Shown: piece by piece, positions 58,657 to 64,000 of the stretch
Layout of the letters: every line of letters begins with the position of its first letter
Position numbering within the stretch: the stretch's first letter is position 1
Assembly: GCF_041435355.1 (NCBI RefSeq)
Contig: NZ_CP108442.1
Span: 6,756,501-6,820,500 of the forward strand
Reading direction: 5' to 3'
Length of the DNA stretch: 64,000 bases
Source: Streptomyces sp. NBC_01276
GTDB taxonomy: Bacteria; Actinomycetota; Actinomycetes; Streptomycetales; Streptomycetaceae
Notes under the pieces: model-generated
The model's input: only the letters and a program-made list of their open reading frames with translations
Told to the model about the DNA's origin: nothing
Databases searched by the model: none
Program-made: the position numbers and the translations under genes

Positions 58657-60072
58657 TCAGCAGGTGGCCGCTGACGGGTGGGCCAGGGCGTGGGCGGTGA
58701 GGGAGCGGGAGTAGCGGCGCAGCAGCAGGACGGCCGTGGTGGCGAGGCCGGTGAGCAGGCCGAGCCAGATGCCGAGGGTGTCCAGGTCCAGTGCGTACGC
58801 GAGGATCCACGACGCCGGCAGTCCTACGGCCCAGTAGCCGACGAGGGTGATGCGGAACCCGCTCCTGGTGTCGTCGAGGCCCCGCAGCAGCCCCACGCCG
58901 ATGTTCTGCGCACAGTCGAAGAACTGCAGGAACGCGGTGACGACGAGGAGCTGCGCGGCGATGGCCGGAGCCTGGCCGGTACCGGAACCGGAGTCCAGGA
59001 AGGGCGCCAGGACCAGCCGGGGAACCGTCAGGTAGACCAGTCCGACGACGGCCATGACGGCGGCGGCGCAGGCCAGCGCCGTGTTCTTGATGCGCCGGGC
59101 GTCGTCGTGGTGGCCGAGGGCGAGCTCGCGGCTGACGGTGAGGGAAGCCGCGTGGGAGAGCCCGACGGCGACCTGGAAGACGATGTAGACGAGCTGGTTG
59201 ACGGCGGTGTGCGCGGCCAGGGCGTCGGGTCCGAAGGAGCCGGCCATGAGCGCGGTGAGCGAGAAGAACCCGGCCTCGGAGCCGTAGGTGGCGGCGATGG
59301 GGACGCCGAGGCCGACCAGCTGCCTGACGGTGGCCGGGTCGGCCTTGGTGAGGTCCAGGGTCAGGAGCGGTGCCAGCCGCTCGTCCCGCTTCGCCGAGAC
59401 GAGGAGGGCGAGGAAGGACAGCAGGTACACGGTCGAGGTGGCGACGCCGATACCGGTGAGGCCGAGCCCGGGCAGGCCGAACGTACCGTGGATCAGGACC
59501 CAGTCGAGGCCCGCGTTGACCGCGACCGAGGCGATGGTGATCCGCAGCAGGGCCTGCGGGCGGCGCATGCCGACGGTGAACTGGCGTACGGCCTGGAACC
59601 ACAGGCAGGGCAGCAGCCCGGGGGCGAGGGCGAGGAGCATCGCCCGGGCGGGACCGACGACGTCCGCGTCCTGGCCCAGCGGGCCGAGGGCCCGGCCGAT
59701 GAGGACCATGAGGACGGCGCCGATGACGCCGGCGAGCGTGGCGACGGCCAGGCTCGCCCGGACGATGCCCCGCACCTCGTCGTCCGCGGGCTTTCCCCCC
59801 GCGACGTCGTCGCCCCCTCCGGCCGCCCGTTCGGCCCGCGCGGCCGCGGCGGCTATTCGGTTGCCGACGGAGGTGACGAGGCCGACGCCCATGGTGCGCA
59901 GCTGGTTGAAGATGACGATGGCCAGACCGCCGGCCGCGAGCTCCCGGGTGCCCAGGAGCCCCATCATCACGGTGTCGGTCGTGGTCAGTGCGACCTGGGC
60001 GAGCTGGGTGAGGATCAGGGGCACGGCGAGGGTGCCGAGGGCGCGGCCGTCGCGGAGGAGAGTGGTGGGCAT
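58657..60072 (-). CDS. MATE-family efflux transporter
   Basis: A 471-residue multidrug/small-molecule exporter with about twelve helices in two similar halves. N-terminal LILTQLAQVALTTTDTVMMG is the MATE helix-1 signature with the conserved Asp and Thr; the second-half equivalent includes SHAASLTVSRELALG. It starts 3 nt after the sbnA-like gene, so it is the last gene of that operon and probably exports its product. The ATG at 60072 is supported by this spacing. Confidence 0.93.
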   Translation of the reverse strand: MPTTLLRDGRALGTLAVPLILTQLAQVALTTTDTVMMGLLGTRELAAGGLAIVIFNQLRTMGVGLVTSVGNRIAAAAARAERAAGGGDDVAGGKPADDEVRGIVRASLAVATLAGVIGAVLMVLIGRALGPLGQDADVVGPARAMLLALAPGLLPCLWFQAVRQFTVGMRRPQALLRITIASVAVNAGLDWVLIHGTFGLPGLGLTGIGVATSTVYLLSFLALLVSAKRDERLAPLLTLDLTKADPATVRQLVGLGVPIAATYGSEAGFFSLTALMAGSFGPDALAAHTAVNQLVYIVFQVAVGLSHAASLTVSRELALGHHDDARRIKNTALACAAAVMAVVGLVYLTVPRLVLAPFLDSGSGTGQAPAIAAQLLVVTAFLQFFDCAQNIGVGLLRGLDDTRSGFRITLVGYWAVGLPASWILAYALDLDTLGIWLGLLTGLATTAVLLLRRYSRSLTAHALAHPSAATC

Positions 60073-60075
60073 GGT

Positions 60076-61104
60076 CTACCGGTTCCCGCGGAGTTTGGTG
60101 AGCAGTTCTTCGATCTCCCGTTCGACCTCGGGGTCGAGGAGGCCGCGGGCCCGCATCCAGTCGTCGTCGAAGACGGTGTCCATGTACTTCTCGCCGCCGT
60201 CGTTGACGAGGGCGACCACGGTCGTGCCCGGGGGCAGGGAGGGCAGCCGGGTGAGGGCCTCGTGGACGACGCCTCCGGCGGAGCCGCCGATGAGGAGCCC
60301 GGTACGGGCGACGGCGCGGCAGGTCGCGAAGGCCTCGACGTCGCCGACCTTGACCCCCTCGTCGATGAGGTCGAAGTCGACGAGGGCGCCTATCCCGGCT
60401 CCCTCGGGGGTGCCGGTACCGGACTGGTGGTAGTCGTGGGCCGGGCCGCCGAAGGCGATGGAGCCCTTGGGTTCGACGCCGATGACGGTGAAGCCGGACA
60501 TCAGCCTCCCCAGCTCCCGGCCCGTGCCGCAGAGGGCGCCGCCGGTGCCGACCGCGCCGATGAGCACGTCGATCCGGCCGCCGAGGGCCTCGTGCAGTTC
60601 GTGGGCCACGGCGAAGTAACCGACGCCGTTGGCGGGGTTGTTGTGCTGCTCGGTGAAGACCGTGTCGTCCCGCCCGCGGGCCATGTCCTCGGCGAGTTCC
60701 TCGCGGGCCGCGGTGGCGAGTTCCCCGCTGCCGTCGTCCACGACGTAGACGAGCTCGGTGCCCAGCGCCTTCATGCCCCGCAGTTTGTCGGGGCAGGCGT
60801 GGTGGTCGACGACGGCGGTGAAGGCGTAGCCGCGTTCCGCGGCGATGACCGCCAGACCCAGGCCGGTGTTGCCCGAGGTCGATTCGACGATCCGGCCGCC
60901 CGGCCGGAGTTCGCCCGCCGCCTCGGCGGCGTCGACCATGGCGCGGGCCATGCGGATCTTGGCCGTGCCGGTCGGGTTGAACATCTCCAGCTTCAACAGC
61001 AGACGGCTGCCGGTGGCGGTCCGGGCCAGTTCCAGCAGGGGGGTGTACCCGACGAGTTCGGATACGCGGGATACCAGGGCGGGGCGCTCAAGGGCTCCGG
61101 GCAT
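60076..61104 (-). CDS. SbnA-like N-(2-amino-2-carboxyethyl)-L-glutamate synthase
   Basis: A 342-residue PLP enzyme of the cysteine-synthase fold. The PLP Lys is in MFNPTGTAKIRMARAM (about residue 49, with TAK in place of the SVKDR of cysteine synthases, as in SbnA); phosphate-binding STSGNTGLG and GTGGALCGTG, and the C-terminal GGSAGGVVHEAL. SbnA condenses O-phospho-L-serine with L-glutamate to ACEGA, the first step to 2,3-diaminopropionate. Presence with an SbnB homologue supports this activity. It follows the decarboxylase gene by 30 nt. Confidence 0.88.
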   Translation of the reverse strand: MPGALERPALVSRVSELVGYTPLLELARTATGSRLLLKLEMFNPTGTAKIRMARAMVDAAEAAGELRPGGRIVESTSGNTGLGLAVIAAERGYAFTAVVDHHACPDKLRGMKALGTELVYVVDDGSGELATAAREELAEDMARGRDDTVFTEQHNNPANGVGYFAVAHELHEALGGRIDVLIGAVGTGGALCGTGRELGRLMSGFTVIGVEPKGSIAFGGPAHDYHQSGTGTPEGAGIGALVDFDLIDEGVKVGDVEAFATCRAVARTGLLIGGSAGGVVHEALTRLPSLPPGTTVVALVNDGGEKYMDTVFDDDWMRARGLLDPEVEREIEELLTKLRGNR

Positions 61105-61134
61105 CGGGGACTCCAGAGGGTCGGGGCGGGGACG

Positions 61135-62607
61135 TCAGGTGAAGTGGCGGTCCAGGCGCCAGCGCGGGCGCGCCCGGCCGGTCCGGTCGACGACGACCTT
61201 CGGGGGGAGGGCCAGGTCGTGGAAGGAGGACTCGTTGGAGTCCATCTGGTAGCCGGCCGTGTTGGGGTAGACGAGGAGGTCACCGGTGCGGGGGAGGGCC
61301 GGGAAGGGGATCTTGCGCCAGGTGAGCAGGTCCGACTCCAGGCAGGTGGCCGCACCGACGCTCGCCGGGAACGTCCCCCGCTCGGCCCCGGGGTCCCGGG
61401 ACAGGAGGACGGGATCGGGCAGGTACTCGCTGTTGAACCACTGTTCGGACAGGCTCAGACTGGTGCCGTCCACGGTCAGGATCCGGTAGCCGGCGCGTTC
61501 CTTGACGCCCTGGACGCGGAAGACCGTGGCTCCGGCCTGGTGGAGCAGGGACCGTCCGGGTTCCAGGAGCAGCAGTACGCCGGAGTCGCGGAGGAGCCGG
61601 GACAGCGGATGCCCGTGGCTCTCGGGGCGGGTGGCCAGGAGCGCGGCCAGGGCCTCGGGGCCGGCGACGGGGGAGTGGTAGGGGTAGAAGTCGCCGGTGT
61701 GGAAGGTCCTTCCGGCGTGGTAGTGGCCGCTGTGCTGCCCCTGGAGGAAGCCCCGCCAGCTCTCGGCGTCGGTGTAACTGACGGGCAGACCGCCGCCGAT
61801 GCTGATCCGGCTCGCCTCCAGACCCCGTACCCGCGCCGTGAGGCACAGGCCGACCAGCCGGGCCGCGAGGTCGGCCCGGGGCTGGAGGGCGTAGCCGGAG
61901 AGGTGGAAGGCGAACCCCTCCATGCGCAGGGCGTCCCCGGCCCGCACGCACCGGTCCAGTGCCGTGGCCAGTTCCGGCTCGGAGAGCCCGAAGCGGCTGT
62001 GGGGCCGGTCGGGCGGCAGGCAGCGCAGCAGGATCCGGGCCGGACGGATCCGCCCGGCGAGCCCCCCGCCGACGAGCGCGACGAGCGCGTCGAGTTCGTC
62101 CAGGGCGTCGACGGCGATCAGCGCTCCGTGCCGGACGGCCAGGTGCAGCAGAGCCGGATCCTTCGCGGGCCCGGTGACGACGAGGTGCTCGCCCCGTGTG
62201 CCGTGCCCCAGGGCCTCGCGCAGCTCGCCCACGGAGGCCACGTCCACGCCGGCCCCGCCGGCCGCGGCGCGTTCGACGAAGACGGCGGCCTTGTTGGCCT
62301 TCTTCGCGAAGTACACGAACCCCTCGACCCCGGCCGAGGCCAGGGCCTCCCGCATGCCCCGCAGGTTGGTGTCGAAGGCCTCGGGCAGCAGGAAGTGGAA
62401 CGGGCCGCCGAAGGCGTGGGCGAGTTCGGGCAGCAGTCCGCTCGCCAGTACCCGCTCGGTGGCTTCGTCGGGCAGGACCGGCACGGTGGGCAGGGCGGCA
62501 CGGGCCGCGGCGGGACCGGCGGCGGTGGCCGCGGTGGGACCGGTCCCCGGGGCGGAGCCGGTCCCCGCGGCCGAACCGCCCGGCGTCGTCGTGCCGTTCA
62601 CGCCCAC
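61135..62607 (-). CDS. Fold-type III PLP-dependent decarboxylase (LysA/SbnH-like)
   Basis: A 490-residue enzyme of the alanine-racemase-fold decarboxylases. PLP Lys in FVYFAKKANKAAVF (about residue 94), Gly-rich phosphate loop SISIGGGLPVSYTD, the Arg/Glu region LLLLEPGRSLLHQAG, Cys loop VGAATCLESDLL and C-terminal YPNTAGYQMDSNESSFH. The residues and context recall SbnH, which decarboxylates a citryl-diaminopropionate intermediate in staphyloferrin B. Diaminopimelate and carboxynorspermidine decarboxylases are related alternatives. A 45-residue Ala/Gly/Pro-rich N-terminus precedes the domain. GTG at 62607, overlapping the sbnB-like stop by 10 nt. Confidence 0.85.
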   Translation of the reverse strand: MGVNGTTTPGGSAAGTGSAPGTGPTAATAAGPAAARAALPTVPVLPDEATERVLASGLLPELAHAFGGPFHFLLPEAFDTNLRGMREALASAGVEGFVYFAKKANKAAVFVERAAAGGAGVDVASVGELREALGHGTRGEHLVVTGPAKDPALLHLAVRHGALIAVDALDELDALVALVGGGLAGRIRPARILLRCLPPDRPHSRFGLSEPELATALDRCVRAGDALRMEGFAFHLSGYALQPRADLAARLVGLCLTARVRGLEASRISIGGGLPVSYTDAESWRGFLQGQHSGHYHAGRTFHTGDFYPYHSPVAGPEALAALLATRPESHGHPLSRLLRDSGVLLLLEPGRSLLHQAGATVFRVQGVKERAGYRILTVDGTSLSLSEQWFNSEYLPDPVLLSRDPGAERGTFPASVGAATCLESDLLTWRKIPFPALPRTGDLLVYPNTAGYQMDSNESSFHDLALPPKVVVDRTGRARPRWRLDRHFT

Positions 62608-63665
62608 AGTGCGACCTCCGTGCCCAGGCCCTGGGCGAGGGCGAGCTGGGCGAAGCGGTGTCCGAGGGCGATGTCGGTGACGACGAGACCGCTGTTGTAG
62701 GCGAAGATCCGCTCGTCGGCGCCGGTCCGGCCCTTGCTCCGCCCGGCGAGAACGGCCGGGAACTCGCAGTCCACCGCCGGGAGTCCGCCATCGGCGTCGG
62801 CCATGTCCGTGCCGGTGACGTGCATCTGCGCCTCGCTCGTGGCGATCAGCCGGTCGGCCTCGTGCAGGGTGGACGGCGCCAGCCCGTGGCCGACGAGGAC
62901 CGCCAGCGCGCCGGCCCGCAGCCAGTCCGCCTCCACCGCGGCCGGGGTGTGGCCGCCCGCCGTGGCGACGATGACGTCGGCGTCGGCGGCGGCCGCCCGC
63001 AGGTCGGTGACCAGCTCCACGTCCCGGTCGGGGAAGTGGGCGCGCAGCCGTTCGCGGACGGCGGCGATGCCCGCGGGGTGCGTACCCGACAGCATCAGCC
63101 GGTCCAGGTCCGGGAGGGTGGTCAGCAGGAACGGCAGGGCCAGCCGGCCCTGGGTGCCGGTGCCGATGACCAGGGCGGTGCGGGCCGCCGGGGCGGCGAG
63201 TTCGCGGGCCAGCAGCGCCGAGACGGCGGGCGTGCGCAGGGAGCCGACGCGGGAGCAGTCCATCATCGCGACGGGCAGGCCGGTGACGTCGTCGTAGAGC
63301 GTCAGCGCGGTGTAGTAGTGCTGCTCCTCGCGGCCCCTGTCGAGGCCGTGCTTGTAGGACGTCTTGACGGCGACGACGTCGCGGGAGCCGTCGCGGCCGA
63401 GCATCGCGTAGGAGACGGAGTGCCCGTCGCGCGGTGTGACCGTGAGCTTGCGGGGGTTGTCGGACAGGCCGGCGTCGAGGGTGCGGTAGGCGCCCTCCAC
63501 CGTCTCCACCACGTCGGCCAGGGATATGTCGATCCCGGCGAGGTCGGTGGTGGACAGGACGCGCAGGTGCCGGTCGTCCGCCGGGGCCGGGGCCGGGGCC
63601 GGGGCGGGGGCGGGAGCGGCTGCGGCTGCGGAAGCGGAAGCGGTGCCGGCCGTGGTGTCGGTCAT
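62598..63665 (-). CDS. SbnB-like N-(2-amino-2-carboxyethyl)-L-glutamate dehydrogenase
   Basis: A 355-residue ornithine-cyclodeaminase/mu-crystallin family enzyme. NAD-binding ALVIGTGTQGRLALPFLL (about 166-183), substrate region KTSYKHGLDRGREEQHYYTAL and MMDCSRVGSLRTPAVSALLA, C-terminal FAYNSGLVVTDIALG. SbnB oxidatively cleaves ACEGA to L-2,3-diaminopropionate and 2-oxoglutarate. The first 30 residues are a low-complexity Ala-Pro tract (about 63577-63645), so the true start could lie further in. It overlaps the decarboxylase gene by 10 nt. Confidence 0.9.
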   Translation of the reverse strand: MTDTTAGTASASAAAAAPAPAPAPAPAPADDRHLRVLSTTDLAGIDISLADVVETVEGAYRTLDAGLSDNPRKLTVTPRDGHSVSYAMLGRDGSRDVVAVKTSYKHGLDRGREEQHYYTALTLYDDVTGLPVAMMDCSRVGSLRTPAVSALLARELAAPAARTALVIGTGTQGRLALPFLLTTLPDLDRLMLSGTHPAGIAAVRERLRAHFPDRDVELVTDLRAAAADADVIVATAGGHTPAAVEADWLRAGALAVLVGHGLAPSTLHEADRLIATSEAQMHVTGTDMADADGGLPAVDCEFPAVLAGRSKGRTGADERIFAYNSGLVVTDIALGHRFAQLALAQGLGTEVALWA

Positions 63666-63695
63666 GGGTCGGTCCTCCGGGTGCGGGGCGGGTGG

Positions 63696-64000
63696 TCAGC
63701 TCGCGTGCGCTTCGAGGGCGCTCTGGCCGTAGCCGTGCTCGCCGGCTTCGGCGTCGGGGCGGGTGCGGCGGCCGGGGACGCGTACCGAGGCGCGCTTGAG
63801 CCAGCGGTCGGTGCCGTCGTAGCGGGCCCGGAAGGGGACACGGCCGTGCACGACGAGGTCGTTGTCGACGACCAGGACCTCGCCGGGGCTCAGGCTGACG
63901 GCGATCGAGACCCGGGCCAGTTCGTCCGCGAGCCGGCCGTACGCGGACCGGTACGCCCCGTCGGCCTCCTCCAGCGGGGTGTACGCCGGGTCGAAGCGCA
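63696..64000 (-). CDS. Fe(II)/2-oxoglutarate oxygenase (TauD/clavaminate synthase-like), C-terminal part
   Basis: The last 100 residues of a gene that continues beyond the window. The end shows SLSPGEVLVVDNDLVVHGR followed by VPFRARYDGTDRWLKR: the distal metal-ligand His in HGR and the 2-oxoglutarate-binding Arg about eleven residues further, as in VioC/AsnO-type amino-acid beta-hydroxylases and clavaminate synthase. It precedes the sbnB-like gene by 30 nt on the same strand and is probably in its operon, where it could hydroxylate an amino-acid building block. Confidence 0.82.
   Translation of the reverse strand, partial: RFDPAYTPLEEADGAYRSAYGRLADELARVSIAVSLSPGEVLVVDNDLVVHGRVPFRARYDGTDRWLKRASVRVPGRRTRPDAEAGEHGYGQSALEAHAS

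Noticed and set aside
58678..62700. A 1340-codon open frame on the plus strand opposite the diaminopropionate genes
   Set aside because: It is antisense to three well-conserved genes, is built of Gly/Arg/Gln-rich low-complexity sequence, and results only from the lack of AT-rich stop codons in high-GC DNA.
1..64000. Search by eye for tRNA, rRNA, CRISPR arrays, riboswitches and insertion sequences
   Set aside because: None found. Regions such as 13179-13455 upstream of the CorC-like genes and 29236-29428 upstream of the tap-like gene were considered for riboswitches but show no recognisable core.

Overview
The window is a contiguous piece of a high-GC actinobacterial chromosome. It is almost certainly from Streptomyces: codon third positions are nearly all G/C, GTG starts and 4-8 nt start/stop overlaps are common, and there is a whiJ/abaA-type XRE + DUF397 + RsbW-like ATPase locus, a DUF5999 protein, a secreted tripeptidyl-aminopeptidase-like hydrolase and many lipoproteins. 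From memory, the central order (purB, bio, urease, tap, ctaG-like, pfkA, gatD/murT, def) resembles the SCO12xx region of S. coelicolor, so the middle reads as core chromosome with lineage-specific additions at both ends. I see no tRNA, rRNA, CRISPR array, prophage or insertion sequence.

Layout. 1-4.9 kb (minus): the 5' part of an MFS exporter, a nudK-type Nudix gene broken by a 13-bp tandem duplication, a 5'-eroded DUF4406-like gene, a ROK regulator and a NarL-type two-component system. 5-7.8 kb (plus): a divergent two-gene ABC exporter, a small unknown gene behind a RecA-NDp/PafBC-type DNA-damage promoter, and a chloramphenicol-phosphotransferase-like kinase. 7.9-13.2 kb (minus): mug, purB, an SGNH hydrolase and a tandem pair of CNNM/CBS (CorC-like) membrane proteins. 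13.4-17.7 kb: GNAT, a beta-propeller/LysR divergent pair, a methyltransferase and a lipoprotein. 17.9-22.5 kb: biotin genes bioB-bioA-bioD (minus) and bioF (plus). 22.5-24.3 kb: the developmental-type XRE/DUF397/RsbW-like trio. 24.6-29.2 kb: urease operon ureABCFGD with a GlnR-like box upstream. 29.4-37.7 kb: tap, an acyltransferase, ctaG-like, pfkA, murT-gatD, def and a TetR. 37.9-43.4 kb: acyl-CoA dehydrogenase, SRPBCC, DUF5999 plus a 30-codon microORF, an AfsR-like STAND ATPase and an FN3 lipoprotein. 43.6-48.8 kb: a five-gene ABC importer, read here as nikABCDE because a Nur-box match lies in its promoter. 48.9-57.9 kb: a secreted propeller, an SUOX/cytochrome-b pair, an SDR, a NaChBac-type ion channel, a second NarL-type two-component system, DinB, DUF5997 and a LysR effector-domain protein with a basic repeat tail. 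58-64 kb (minus): an HTH protein, then the edge of a biosynthetic cluster (Fe/2OG oxygenase - sbnB - PLP decarboxylase - sbnA - MATE) built around 2,3-diaminopropionate.

Functional links. Urease (GlnR-type nitrogen control inferred) needs nickel. No ureE is present, UreG carries a His-rich N-terminus, and the Nur-type importer about 14 kb away could supply the metal. Both two-component systems have long perfect palindromes in their divergent promoter regions (34 bp and 24 bp). The tetR/acyl-CoA dehydrogenase pair has two operator-like palindromes, one placed between the -35 and -10 elements. The right end is the best candidate for uncharacterised specialised metabolism: it makes Dap from O-phosphoserine and glutamate and couples it to a diaminopimelate-decarboxylase-fold enzyme and an oxygenase. 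The core of that cluster lies beyond the window.
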